A stretch of 28,995 bases of DNA, from the IMG/VR virus record IMGVR_UViG_3300017783_000144, positions 1-28,995 of that record; one strand, given 5' to 3'. Position numbers and translations under genes: made by a program. The DNA comes from a virus. The notes beneath the pieces were generated by a model. The model was not told the DNA's origin. It saw only the letters and a list, made by a program, of their open reading frames with translations, and did no database searches. This document shows, piece after piece, positions 15,386 through 22,725 of the stretch. The first letter of the stretch is position 1; every line of letters begins with the position of its first letter.

Positions 15386-15401
15386 TATAAAGACCACGTA
15401 G

Positions 15402-15409
15402 TATTTAGG
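15402..15409 (-). promoter_or_regulatory. Late-type box CCTAAATA for gp4
   Basis: The minus strand reads TTAACACCTAAATA (15415-15402), 22 bases before the gp4 ATG. The same 14 bases occur again at 24621-24608, which supports a functional element. It points toward the plus-strand box at 15378-15385, so the two transcripts would overlap. Confidence 0.5.
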
Positions 15410-15416
15410 TGTTAAA

Positions 15417-16355
15417 TTGGCCAATTTTAGATACCCACTCCAACCACCAGTAGTATCAGATAGTTTGGCCGATGGTGGTACTGATCTTACTGACTATGTA
15501 GTATTCCAAAGAAAGAGAATTTTATACGAAGATAACTCTAAAGGTTATTATGGATTAAATCTACCAGGCAATAAAGTATCTACTAAAAAAGATCCGAATA
15601 GAGTTTATCTGGCAATGCCACCGCAGTTACAAACTGCATATCAACCTGGATATAGAAATGTTGATTTGGGAGTTGCAGGTATGGCGTTGTCGAATCTTGG
15701 AATGGATGTCTTAAAAAAAGGTTACGACCTTGATCAACTTACTACGCTTGTTCAAGAAACTGCAGGTGCTATTGCTCCCGAATTTACTGCAGGAGCATTA
15801 GCAGGTCTTGCCAATAGTGCAAGTCAAGCATTAGGTTTGGCGGGAAATATTGATTCTAATGCACTTGCTCAATTATCAGGAGGGAAGGTATTCAATCCAT
15901 ATACAGAGCAATTGTTCAGTAATATGGCATTTAGAACACATTCTTTCAATTTTAAGATGTTTTCTAGAAGTCCTGCCGAGGCACGAGAAGTCAATCGTAT
16001 TATCAGATACTTTAAAGAAGGTGCTACACCAATTATTGGTGGTGATGATGCTCTGAGTGCTAGATTTATGGAAGTTCCTGATAAATTTGATATTAAGTTT
16101 ATCAGATTAGATCCATCTTCAGGATCATTTACAGAAAGTGCAGATCTACACTTCAAAATCTTCTTATCAGTATGCAAGGGTGTTACTGTTAATTATGCTC
16201 CAGATGGACAATACAATGCATTTAGAAGTCCTGATTTAGGAGTAGATTCTTCAGATGGACCTGTTCCTGGTGTTCAGGTGCCAGCAGTTACTTTACAACT
16301 GTCATTTGCAGAAACCAGATTCGTATCCCAAGCAGATATCTCTAAAGGTTATTAA
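15417..16355 (+). CDS. 48: Tail tube cap/baseplate protein gp48
   Basis: The 312-residue protein starts with TTG at 15417 (AGGTG lies 5 bases upstream; no ATG fits the frame). It opens MANFRYPLQPPVVSD, then TDYVVFQRKRILYED. The gp48 hallmark NPYTEQLFSNMAFRTHSFNF plus FKMFSRSPAEAREVNRIIRYF is at about residues 160-205. The C-terminal strand set includes PAVTLQLSFAETRFVSQADI. T4 gp48 (364 residues) sits on the hub as the platform for tail-tube polymerisation and interacts with gp54. It is the first plus-strand gene after a long minus-strand block and is followed one base later by gp53. Confidence 0.85.
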   Translation: MANFRYPLQPPVVSDSLADGGTDLTDYVVFQRKRILYEDNSKGYYGLNLPGNKVSTKKDPNRVYLAMPPQLQTAYQPGYRNVDLGVAGMALSNLGMDVLKKGYDLDQLTTLVQETAGAIAPEFTAGALAGLANSASQALGLAGNIDSNALAQLSGGKVFNPYTEQLFSNMAFRTHSFNFKMFSRSPAEAREVNRIIRYFKEGATPIIGGDDALSARFMEVPDKFDIKFIRLDPSSGSFTESADLHFKIFLSVCKGVTVNYAPDGQYNAFRSPDLGVDSSDGPVPGVQVPAVTLQLSFAETRFVSQADISKGY

Positions 16356-16356
16356 T

Positions 16357-17274
16357 ATGTCTTATTTTTCATATTTCCCAAACGTTTATATTGGCGAAGG
16401 CATTACTGATAATGAGACCTTCAAATATCGTCTGACTAAAAATATTTTTAGAAAAGTAAAAGCACGAGACGATCTTAATCAATATGTAACTCTGTTTGAA
16501 GCATATAGCATCAAACCAGATGAAACCCCATCTTCATTAGCACAAACATTCTTTCAAGATCCTCATTTAGATTGGATCATACTATTAGTCAATGAAATTA
16601 TCGATTTGTATGATCAGTGGCCTAAAAATCAACAAGATTTGATAGACTATGTTAATGAAAAGTATCAAAATCCTGATACGATACATCATTACGAAACTAA
16701 TGAGATTTTAAGTAATGGTGATGTATTTGTTAAATCAGGAATTCAAGTAACTGAAGACTATTCTATTGAACTTCCAGATGGAAGTTTGGTCGCTGGTGAT
16801 AATGCACGATATCCACTTACAAATTATGAATATGAATATCAACAAAATGAATTGAAAAGGCAAATTGTAATTCCACAATCTTCATTGTTAGATCTCTTTA
16901 TAGAAGACTTTGAGGACCTTGTAGGATATGAACCTCATTCAGAACTTGACGAATTTAACAATAAAAAAACTCCTCTTAATATAGCATCACGCTTCTTGAA
17001 TAATACTGGTAGTGCAAGTTATCAGAATCAAGGTGTAACTACTCCACAGAATGGTGGTGGCGGTGCTGTAACTTTTGACAACGGTGTTTCTGTTTCCAAT
17101 TCTAGTCCTGCAGTCGGTGTTTCGATTGATGTTTCCAATTCAGGATCCGTTTCTGCAGTCGTACAAACCGCTGGTACTGTATCGACCAGTCCATCACCTT
17201 CACCGTCACCTTCACCATCTCCTTCTCCAAGTCCATCACCAAGTCCATCACCAGGTTACGGCGGTGGATACTAA
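16357..17274 (+). CDS. 53: Baseplate wedge protein gp53 with (Ser-Pro)11 tail
   Basis: The 305-residue protein begins MSYFSYFPNVYIGEG and has the gp53 pattern NIFRKVKARDDLNQYVTLFEAYSIKPD..., then SLAQTFFQDPHLDWIILLVN and YDQWPKNQQDLIDYV. The ATG at 16357 is preceded by AAAGG 9 bases upstream and lies one base after the gp48 stop. T4 gp53 is 196 residues and joins six wedges around the hub. The extra C-terminal 100 residues here are Gly, Ser and Val-rich and end in eleven Ser-Pro pairs plus GYGGGY. That looks like a flexible linker or exposed tail; its function is unknown. Confidence 0.85.
   Translation: MSYFSYFPNVYIGEGITDNETFKYRLTKNIFRKVKARDDLNQYVTLFEAYSIKPDETPSSLAQTFFQDPHLDWIILLVNEIIDLYDQWPKNQQDLIDYVNEKYQNPDTIHHYETNEILSNGDVFVKSGIQVTEDYSIELPDGSLVAGDNARYPLTNYEYEYQQNELKRQIVIPQSSLLDLFIEDFEDLVGYEPHSELDEFNNKKTPLNIASRFLNNTGSASYQNQGVTTPQNGGGGAVTFDNGVSVSNSSPAVGVSIDVSNSGSVSAVVQTAGTVSTSPSPSPSPSPSPSPSPSPSPSPGYGGGY
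17188..17253 (+). repeat. (Ser-Pro)11 low-complexity repeat in gp53
   Basis: Twenty-two codons alternate Ser and Pro, using TCA/AGT/TCT and CCA/CCT/CCG. Synonymous variation shows that the protein repeat, rather than a DNA slippage tract alone, is kept. The last part contains a near-exact 12-base duplication (AGTCCATCACCA, twice). Confidence 0.9.
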
Positions 17275-17299
17275 CTCGGAAGATTATATAAACATAGAC

Positions 17300-17452
17300 A
17301 TGTCAAAAGACGGACTCGTACTGATGTACAAATCCGTCTGTTTTTATTTGGATAAATGGCCTGGTGGTGATTCTTACGAACAACAAGCATTAATGTTACT
17401 AAAAGAGAGTCTGCTTAGGATTCTCTTAGAGCAACAGTTCAGAAAACCCTAG
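17300..17452 (+). CDS. Small hypothetical protein, 50 aa
   Basis: Not recognised. The product begins MSKDGLVLMYKSVCFYLDKW, has the turn PGGDSYEQQA and ends in a helix LMLLKESLLRILLEQQF. The composition is protein-like, with amphipathic helices, and it fits between gp53 and the convergent terminator. The ribosome-binding site is poor (GGAAGA, about 19 bases upstream). It could be a chance ORF, but the length and regular helix argue for a real small gene. Confidence 0.5.
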   Translation: MSKDGLVLMYKSVCFYLDKWPGGDSYEQQALMLLKESLLRILLEQQFRKP

Positions 17453-17458
17453 AGACCC

Positions 17459-17484
17459 AAAAATTGGCGGGGATTTTTTCCGCC
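17459..17484 (-). terminator. Rho-independent-type terminator between convergent genes
   Basis: On the minus strand, GGCGG (17484-17480) pairs with CCGCC (17470-17466) around a 9-base loop and is followed by AATTTTT. It ends the gp32 unit (minus strand) just past its last gene. In the plus direction the same stem is followed only by GTTT, so it may weakly stop the gp48-gp53 transcript as well. Confidence 0.65.
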
Positions 17485-17514
17485 GTTTCAGGGAATCAAA
17501 AGTCGAATTTCGTT

Positions 17515-17934
17515 TTAACCTCCATCAACCTGGCATCCTACCAGTGCTCCACCGACAATGCCAAGAGGGATCGCCCAGAGGCGTCCTTCTTTACGAGACA
17601 ATGCTGCAGCACCACCTCCACCTGCGATAGCACCTAAGACTCCTCCTTCAATACAAGAATTGTCATCTGTATTGTGTTTCCTAGGAGCATCATCACGACG
17701 ATAGACTTCACGATTACAAGGAACTTCTACTCGCTCTTTATATGATGAGACATATCCAGGAGACTTAGATGTGCCAGGAATATACTCTTCGCGGTATTCA
17801 TTACGATAGCATCTGTTCTCTGAAGCATATCCTCTTTGAGAATTATATGCTTGACGGTTACTTCGGTCACCAATACTCTCTGCGCTAACAGGCAGAGCAG
17901 AGAGCAGCATCATTGTAGCGAGTACAAGTTTCAT
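17515..17934 (-). CDS. Exported glycine-zipper protein
   Basis: The 139-residue product has a Sec signal (MKLVLATMMLLSALPVSA, cleaved before ES). A charged, Arg and Tyr-rich middle with two Cys (NRCYRNEYREEYIPG, RVEVPCNREVYRR) follows. A C-terminal glycine-zipper pair (GGVLGAIAGGGGAAALS and WAIPLGIVGGALVGC) at about residues 97-135 resembles the 2TM glycine-zipper segment of 17-kDa-type surface antigens. No lipobox is seen, so it is probably periplasmic or membrane-inserted. Its ATG shares one base with the gp32 stop (TGATG). A role in host envelope change is inferred only. Confidence 0.65.
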   Translation of the reverse strand: MKLVLATMMLLSALPVSAESIGDRSNRQAYNSQRGYASENRCYRNEYREEYIPGTSKSPGYVSSYKERVEVPCNREVYRRDDAPRKHNTDDNSCIEGGVLGAIAGGGGAAALSRKEGRLWAIPLGIVGGALVGCQVDGG

Positions 17935-18860
17935 CAGTCTTCCTCAGCAAGTTTAGCAAAGTAAGACAGTGTGTCTTCGGGATCTTCTACAGGAGCAGAA
18001 GCGATTGCACTCTCACGAAGACCTGCGATGTCTGCATCATTGAAACCACCAACAGGAGCAGCAAAGACTTCCTCTTCATCCTCACGAATAGCAGGAGCAG
18101 ATGCAGTCGATGACTTACCAAGCACCAGATTCATACGTGCTGTAAGTTGCTCATAGGATTTGAAGTTCTTAGGATCTTCAAACTCTGCAAGAGAGTATCC
18201 TTCATTCCAGATACTTTCCAGTTTGTCATCATCAAAGTTACCAAGAGTGCTAGGTGCAGCAAACTCAGACTTGTCATAGTTCCAGTAACCTTCAACCTTA
18301 CGAATCTTCAGTTTGAAGTCAGCACCTTTCCAGAAGTTGAAAGGATCGATAGGTGATTCATCAGCAAATGCAGGTTGCATTGCTTCAGTCAGTTTGTCAA
18401 AGATCTTCTTACCAAATTTGTAGAGGAAGACACGACCTTCGTTCTCGGGGTGAGCAGGATCGCTGACCACGTAGATGTTGCTGTAGTAAGAGAGTTTGCG
18501 CTTCTGAGCACGAGCGATCTCTTTATCGCTATCACGACCACTGTTCCAGAGTTCGCGATTCATTTCACCGATAGGATCATCCTTACCAAGAGTGGTGAGT
18601 GAGTTCTCGATGTACCATTGGCCACCAGGACCTTTGAATGCATGACTCCAGACCTTTGCCCATGGCATCTCTTCGCCATCGGGTGCAGGAAGGAATCGGA
18701 TTACTGCAAAACCATTACCAGACTTATCCATTTCTGGTTTCCAGAATCGTTCGTCTGCAGATGAACCAGCAGCAGGCTGATTCAGTTTGTCAATCTCTCG
18801 TGTCAGTTTAGCAAAGGTGTCACCCTTGCTTGACGCTTTCTTGAGACTTGCAAAAGACAT
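17934..18860 (-). CDS. 32: Single-stranded DNA-binding protein gp32
   Basis: The 308-residue protein is a gp32 homologue: MSFASLKKASSKGDTFAKL, then RFWKPEMDKSGNGFAVIRFL, the core KVWSHAFKGPGGQWYIEN at about residues 69-86, KRKLSYYSNIYVV and FNFWKGADFKLKIRKVEG. The C-terminal 60 residues are acidic (REDEEEVFAAP, ending AKLAEED), as in the T4 tail that recruits replication partners. T4 gp32 has a zinc site from one His and three Cys; this protein contains no Cys at all, so that site is absent. GGAG lies 8 bases upstream of the ATG and an early promoter ends 50 bases upstream. Confidence 0.92.
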   Translation of the reverse strand: MSFASLKKASSKGDTFAKLTREIDKLNQPAAGSSADERFWKPEMDKSGNGFAVIRFLPAPDGEEMPWAKVWSHAFKGPGGQWYIENSLTTLGKDDPIGEMNRELWNSGRDSDKEIARAQKRKLSYYSNIYVVSDPAHPENEGRVFLYKFGKKIFDKLTEAMQPAFADESPIDPFNFWKGADFKLKIRKVEGYWNYDKSEFAAPSTLGNFDDDKLESIWNEGYSLAEFEDPKNFKSYEQLTARMNLVLGKSSTASAPAIREDEEEVFAAPVGGFNDADIAGLRESAIASAPVEDPEDTLSYFAKLAEED

Positions 18861-18910
18861 TTGTATTCTCCGTATTGAATGTGTGTAGTTGTATTGTTTG
18901 CTACTGGGTT

Positions 18911-18939
18911 ATCGTAGCATACTATTTAGTGCTTGTCAA
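18911..18939 (-). promoter_or_regulatory. Early promoter for gp32 (TTGACA-N17-TACGAT) with internal CTAAATA
   Basis: On the minus strand, TTGACA (18939-18934) is followed after 17 bases by TACGAT (18916-18911, 4/6 to TATAAT). The late-type CTAAATA lies inside the spacer (18929-18923). The -35 box falls in the final codons of the DUF1825-like gene. The double signal would allow gp32 to be made both early and late. Confidence 0.65.
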
Positions 18940-19258
18940 TCTCGCTCTGTGCCGCTTTCTCAAGTGTCTCTAGCATGGCATCCATGCATTCCCCAAGGTC
19001 ACGATACCCAAACGCTTGAGATAGTGCATTAATCCTGGTCTTCATGTCTGATGCTTCCTCATCAGTAGTAGATGCAAGACTCAATCTAAAATAAAATGTT
19101 CGTTGCTTATCAATTAAATTTTTACATTCATCGATATGCTCTAATTTTTCATCCAGATTCATTGTAGGAAGTCTAGAAGTTACTGATGCAATTTCCTGAT
19201 ATGTTCTAAAAATATCTTGAAGATTTTCTTGTACTTGTTCTGATTGAAAAAAAGTCAT
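18926..19258 (-). CDS. DUF1825-like small protein
   Basis: The 110-residue protein begins MTFFQSEQVQENLQDIFRTY and continues with LPTMNLDEKLEHIDEC and LIDKQRTFYFRLSLAS. The FFxSExVQ opening followed by a helical Kx3Rx(S/L) pattern resembles the cyanobacterial DUF1825 group. It is all-helical with no membrane or signal segments. It overlaps gp59 by 4 bases, between the helicase loader and gp32. That position suggests a link to replication, but the function is unknown. Confidence 0.6.
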   Translation of the reverse strand: MTFFQSEQVQENLQDIFRTYQEIASVTSRLPTMNLDEKLEHIDECKNLIDKQRTFYFRLSLASTTDEEASDMKTRINALSQAFGYRDLGECMDAMLETLEKAAQSEIDKH

Positions 19259-19854
19259 AACTTTGTCCTAATTACTGTTAATATTTCACTCTTGTATTTT
19301 TCACAATCGACTAATAAAAATGGTTTATATTTTATAACTCTTCTACGAATCTCTTTCCAGATAGGATCTTTTAAATTTTTATCGAATGCTTTGACATATC
19401 CTAGGCAAGTTTCAAATACAACAAGTGTTTCTAATTTTATATCTCCTGAAAGATAAGACTTAATAAGGATTGGATGCTGACCTTCTTCTATTGTAAAAAT
19501 CTTATCGAATTTATCTTGGTATGGAGATTGAAAGTTTGATAGTAGATTATCTACATCCTGTCTAAATTTATAAGAAAACGATTCCTTATTTACTTTCCAC
19601 CTTTCGTAAGTATTAATATTAAATGATTGTATGTACCCTTTAGGTTCATCCATAAAATTAGCGACAAAGTAATCTTGGATAATGTGATCCTCATACTTCG
19701 CCGCTAGTTTTTTAAAGAAATATCGGTCGCGACGTTCTTCAAATGATTTTTCAGAGGCAGAAACTTTGCCCCTGTATTTTACATAATCATAAGAGTCTTT
19801 AGTGAAGTGCATCTTTAATGCAAGATACATTTTATACACTTCAAGTCCCGTCAC
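19255..19854 (-). CDS. 59: Replicative helicase loader gp59
   Basis: The 199-residue protein begins MTGLEVYKMYLALKMHFTKD and shows YDYVKYRGKVSASEKSFEER, RYFFKKLAAKYED, IIQDYFVANFM and VFETCLGYVKAFDK. This is the gp59 family order (T4 gp59 is 217 residues). gp59 loads the gp41 helicase on gp32-coated forked DNA. The ATG overlaps the gp33 stop as ATGA, and the stop overlaps the DUF1825-like start, so this is one operon with gp32 downstream. Confidence 0.9.
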   Translation of the reverse strand: MTGLEVYKMYLALKMHFTKDSYDYVKYRGKVSASEKSFEERRDRYFFKKLAAKYEDHIIQDYFVANFMDEPKGYIQSFNINTYERWKVNKESFSYKFRQDVDNLLSNFQSPYQDKFDKIFTIEEGQHPILIKSYLSGDIKLETLVVFETCLGYVKAFDKNLKDPIWKEIRRRVIKYKPFLLVDCEKYKSEILTVIRTKL

Positions 19855-20102
19855 AGTGGCAATACTCCTTTTGATGATTGTTTCATATAATTTAAACGCT
19901 GTGCTTCATGTCGCAAGCGTTCTTTTAATGGTTTAGAAATCAGTTTAGAAACTGTTTCTACCTCAATATCATTCTCTTGACAGTAAGTTACTACTGCTTC
20001 GATGTATGTAATGAGTCCATTACTTTTTTTAACTAGTCTCTCAATCTCCTGAGAGAACTTGGTAGGTGTTAAAAAGTTGTCCTCAAGTTTTTCTTTAGGC
20101 AT
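19851..20102 (-). CDS. 33: Late promoter transcription co-activator gp33
   Basis: The 83-residue product begins MPKEKLEDNFLTPTKFSQEI, then VKKSNGLITYIEAVVTYCQE and LKERLRHEAQRLNY. This order is that of cyanophage gp33, which bridges the RNA polymerase beta-flap and the sliding clamp at late promoters (T4 gp33 is 112 residues). I start at ATG 20102 because AGGGGAAA lies directly upstream; an ATG at 20216 would lie deep within the nuclease gene. The nuclease overlap is 8 bases. Its presence agrees with the late boxes across the window. Confidence 0.8.
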   Translation of the reverse strand: MPKEKLEDNFLTPTKFSQEIERLVKKSNGLITYIEAVVTYCQENDIEVETVSKLISKPLKERLRHEAQRLNYMKQSSKGVLPL

Positions 20103-20775
20103 GTTTTCCCCTAACAAATTCTTCAATGTAGGATTTGAGTAATTGTAAATAGTCATCAAGATTGTACTTCTCAAATACTTGAATAGATCCCTCTTCGGTG
20201 GCGATAAGTGTGACAATTTTCTTTACCTCAATACCAGTTCTTTCAAGGAACATCGCTGCATATGCAGTCTCTTGAACAAAATAGTTCTCGATGTATGATT
20301 CCTTTTTTTCTTTAGTTGAAGTTTTAAAATCGATTACTGCCAACTCACCATCGAACTCAGCAATACAATCCACCCGACCCGCTAAACCTAAGTAATGGGA
20401 GTAAAGAAACTCCTCTAGACAATAGATGTTGTCTATACGATTCAACGTGGATTTTGCTGACTGAAACATTCTAACAGATAATGGATTATTTTCCAAGTAC
20501 TTGTCGATGTTTAGTTCTCCTTTGAAATAATCTTCGGTAAGTGCATGAAATGCAGTACCTCTTTGTGTTGCTCTAGCAGTAATGCGATTAGCCTCATTTT
20601 CACCAATTTTTGCTCTCCATTTTTTGAAGAACTGAGCGTTCTTAAACGATGTGACTGAGGTAACACTCGGATAATATTTATCAGCACCAGGAATGGGATA
20701 GAATCTGGTGCCGTCTCGATTCACAGGTTCGACATCAATTTGTTGTATGTTTGTGTCGATAAAATTAAATAACAT
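20095..20775 (-). CDS. RecB-like PD-(D/E)XK exonuclease
   Basis: The 226-residue protein has the RecB/Cas4/MGME1-type nuclease order: RGTAFHALTEDYF at about residues 72-84 (His77), GLAGRVDCIAEFDG (Asp136), LAVIDFKTSTKEKK (Asp149, Lys151) and YFVQETAYAAMF (Gln168, Tyr172). The D...DxK...QxxxY set is complete, so it should be active with Mg2+. Its place between PhoH and gp33 is common in cyanophages. It may take part in recombination or host DNA breakdown. The start shares one base with the PhoH stop (TAATG). Confidence 0.82.
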   Translation of the reverse strand: MLFNFIDTNIQQIDVEPVNRDGTRFYPIPGADKYYPSVTSVTSFKNAQFFKKWRAKIGENEANRITARATQRGTAFHALTEDYFKGELNIDKYLENNPLSVRMFQSAKSTLNRIDNIYCLEEFLYSHYLGLAGRVDCIAEFDGELAVIDFKTSTKEKKESYIENYFVQETAYAAMFLERTGIEVKKIVTLIATEEGSIQVFEKYNLDDYLQLLKSYIEEFVRGKHA

Positions 20776-21536
20776 TAAAATCCAAGATTGTATTTGGTGA
20801 TAAGATAAGATTTGACTAATCCAGAACGAACAATATCATCAATTCCATATTCAATACAAGAGAATTCACTCATGTCTTGAAGGATGCGAATAAAATCTGC
20901 AACTCCTGTTCTTTCATTTTCTTTCACCAGATCTGACTGAGTGATGTCTCCACAGAACATGATCTTAGAGTCCTCACCAATGCGAGTGACCATAGAGTCA
21001 AGTTCGTGGAAGTTTAAGTTAGAGAATTCATCGACAATAACAATAGCATTATCAAGAGTAACTCCACGAATAAAAGAAGTAGACCAAAAAGAAATAGTTT
21101 CTTGGGCTCGTAAGTTGTCATAAAGCATTTCAAACGAATTATCGTCAGGCATACTGAACATGTATCTTACCATGTTCTTGTATGGAATCTGATAAAGTGC
21201 TGATTTATCTTCATGATCGCCAGGAAGGAAACCAATCTCTCTGGTAGGAACCAAAGACCTTACAATGTATATCTTATCATAAGGTGTAGTTTCGTCAAGT
21301 ACCTCTTGCAATGCAAGATACAATGTGATAAATGTTTTACCAGTACCTGCTGCACCATGAAGTAAAAGGTTTTTACCTAGATTGTATTGCTCAAATGCAG
21401 TCTCTTGATTTGGAGTCAATGGATTGATAGGCACCATGTAGGACTTATCAATAGGTTTCTTCCTTCTGATGTGCTTCGCACTCATGTTGGAGGGAACAGG
21501 ATTGCTGGTAGTGTTTCGCTTTCTGGCTCTTGGCAT
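20775..21536 (-). CDS. phoH: PhoH-like ATPase
   Basis: The 253-residue protein carries the PhoH P-loop HGAAGTGKT (Walker A about residues 61-68), the characteristic IVRSLVPTREIGFLPG at about 98-113, the DEF Walker B in NAIVIVDEFSNLNFHELDSM, and MFCGDITQSDLV. PhoH is nearly universal in marine myoviruses. Its biochemical role is not settled; in some bacteria the gene belongs to the phosphate-starvation regulon. The Arg and Lys-rich N-terminus (MPRARKRNTT) may be an RNA-binding tail. It starts one base after the small gene at 21538. Confidence 0.93.
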   Translation of the reverse strand: MPRARKRNTTSNPVPSNMSAKHIRRKKPIDKSYMVPINPLTPNQETAFEQYNLGKNLLLHGAAGTGKTFITLYLALQEVLDETTPYDKIYIVRSLVPTREIGFLPGDHEDKSALYQIPYKNMVRYMFSMPDDNSFEMLYDNLRAQETISFWSTSFIRGVTLDNAIVIVDEFSNLNFHELDSMVTRIGEDSKIMFCGDITQSDLVKENERTGVADFIRILQDMSEFSCIEYGIDDIVRSGLVKSYLITKYNLGF

Positions 21537-21537
21537 A

Positions 21538-21768
21538 TCAAGTGAATCGACTAAGGTTTGCTCGGGGATGTGCTTTCTGGACCTTGGACATTACTTCCTT
21601 GAATCCATCAGACTGTTTAGGATTGCCGTAGGTAGTACCTGCGACACCAGCGTGCCAATCTTTATCCCAATCAGGATTGTCAGTTTTCCATTGCTCGTAT
21701 TCGGCAACGGTCTTGCGAAACTCTTGTTTTTCGCCAGTGACCTTATTTAGTACGTTGTATAGTGGCAT
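21538..21768 (-). CDS. Conserved-type small phage protein
   Basis: The 76-residue product begins MPLYNVLNKVTGEKQEFRKT and has a Trp-rich turn DNPDWDKDWHAG followed by a C-terminal helix SDGFKEVMSKVQKAHP. The N-terminal MPLYNV plus T/V-G-E spacing loosely recalls FmdB zinc ribbons, but there are no Cys residues, so no metal site. I start at 21768 because it forms a TAATG overlap with ThyX; a longer frame from 21825 would lie inside ThyX. Function unknown; the neighbourhood is nucleotide and replication metabolism. Confidence 0.6.
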   Translation of the reverse strand: MPLYNVLNKVTGEKQEFRKTVAEYEQWKTDNPDWDKDWHAGVAGTTYGNPKQSDGFKEVMSKVQKAHPRANLSRFT

Positions 21769-22478
21769 TAGTCTATCCTCAAAGAAGGTTGAATACAGTT
21801 GCACTCGTCCAATTGATCTGGACAATTACAATCACCCTCAGAGCACCACTCAAGCGCCTCAGAGATGACTGGGAACTGACAGATGAAATGTTGCTTGGCA
21901 AGGTTTGCAATGTCCATGTGCTCCTTCTGGGTGCCATTGGAGGAACGCAGTTGGATATAATGGATCCAATTGCGAAGATTGCCCGTCATGTACATTTTTG
22001 TGCCTACACATAATGGTAGCACATTTCTTGCACATTCCTTTGCAATACCCTCATCAAGCATTCTCTGATAGAGATCCATTCCTTGTGCAAAATGTTGTTG
22101 CATTAGCATTTCAAACTTCTGCCGCCGAAACGGGTCAATATCATCAATAGAATTCTGACGATTCTTGGTGTCTTGTCTGCGTAGTTCAGGTAGAGGGATC
22201 GTCTCCGCGAGTAGGGAAGAATCAGCATAGCGTTGTGAAAATTCCTGGAATGTAAATGACCTGTGACGCAACACCTGAGCTGCGATTGCTCTAGTGGTGT
22301 GAATCTCTAGAGTCATTGTTGCTTGCTCAAACACAGACCAATGTCCATGCTTGATACAATACTTTAACAGTCCAGAAATTTTAGGATTCTCCTGATTGGC
22401 AGGATTACTCACACGAGCAATGTATCCAATTGTTTTCTCTGCCTCAGGAGTAACAGAGATCAAACATACTTTAGTCAT
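21768..22478 (-). CDS. thyX: Flavin-dependent thymidylate synthase ThyX
   Basis: The 236-residue protein has the ThyX signature RHRSFTFQEFSQR at residues 71-83 (RHR-x7-S-x-R), which binds dUMP and flavin. It also shows an early HWSVFEQATMTLEI, ECARNVLPLCVGTKMY and LRNWIHYIQLRSSNGTQKE, all in family order. It makes dTMP from dUMP with CH2-H4folate and NADPH, supplying an AT-rich phage genome. The ATG at 22478 is preferred to a TTG three codons upstream. The C-terminal tail EGDCNCPDQLDECNC has four Cys in 12 residues, which is unusual and could bind metal. Confidence 0.94.
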   Translation of the reverse strand: MTKVCLISVTPEAEKTIGYIARVSNPANQENPKISGLLKYCIKHGHWSVFEQATMTLEIHTTRAIAAQVLRHRSFTFQEFSQRYADSSLLAETIPLPELRRQDTKNRQNSIDDIDPFRRQKFEMLMQQHFAQGMDLYQRMLDEGIAKECARNVLPLCVGTKMYMTGNLRNWIHYIQLRSSNGTQKEHMDIANLAKQHFICQFPVISEALEWCSEGDCNCPDQLDECNCIQPSLRID

Positions 22479-22725
22479 TCTTATCAATAATAATACGGGC
22501 GATCAAGTACAAACCAAATGACTTTAGATAACCAATAGTGGCAAGTCCAAAGATACCTGGCATCAACCAGTTCCATAATAGCATAAGAACCAGAGGTTTG
22601 GTAAAGAAAAGAAATGTCGCGACAACAGCTGCTGCTCCCTCCTCTCTTTTCCTTAGGATCTCTTGTTCTTCTTCATCTTCTTTCTCCTTCTCTGCGAAGG
22701 CACGTTTATCAAAATAAACGGTCAT
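22471..22725 (-). CDS. Small inner-membrane protein
   Basis: The 84-residue product begins MTVYFDKRAFAEKEKEDEEE, a charged helix, followed by two hydrophobic segments (AAVVATFLFFTKPLVLMLLW and ATIGYLKSFGLYLIARIIII-like) with LMPG between. The start at 22725 forms an ATGA overlap with the upstream stop; an ATG at 22767 would add 14 basic residues. No family recognised. It probably sits in the host membrane with the charged N-terminus in the cytoplasm. Confidence 0.55.
   Translation of the reverse strand: MTVYFDKRAFAEKEKEDEEEQEILRKREEGAAAVVATFLFFTKPLVLMLLWNWLMPGIFGLATIGYLKSFGLYLIARIIIDKND

Noticed and set aside
20103-20216. Long form of gp33 starting at 20216
   Set aside because: It adds 38 residues entirely within the nuclease gene; ATG 20102 has AGGGGAAA upstream and gives the usual gp33 size.
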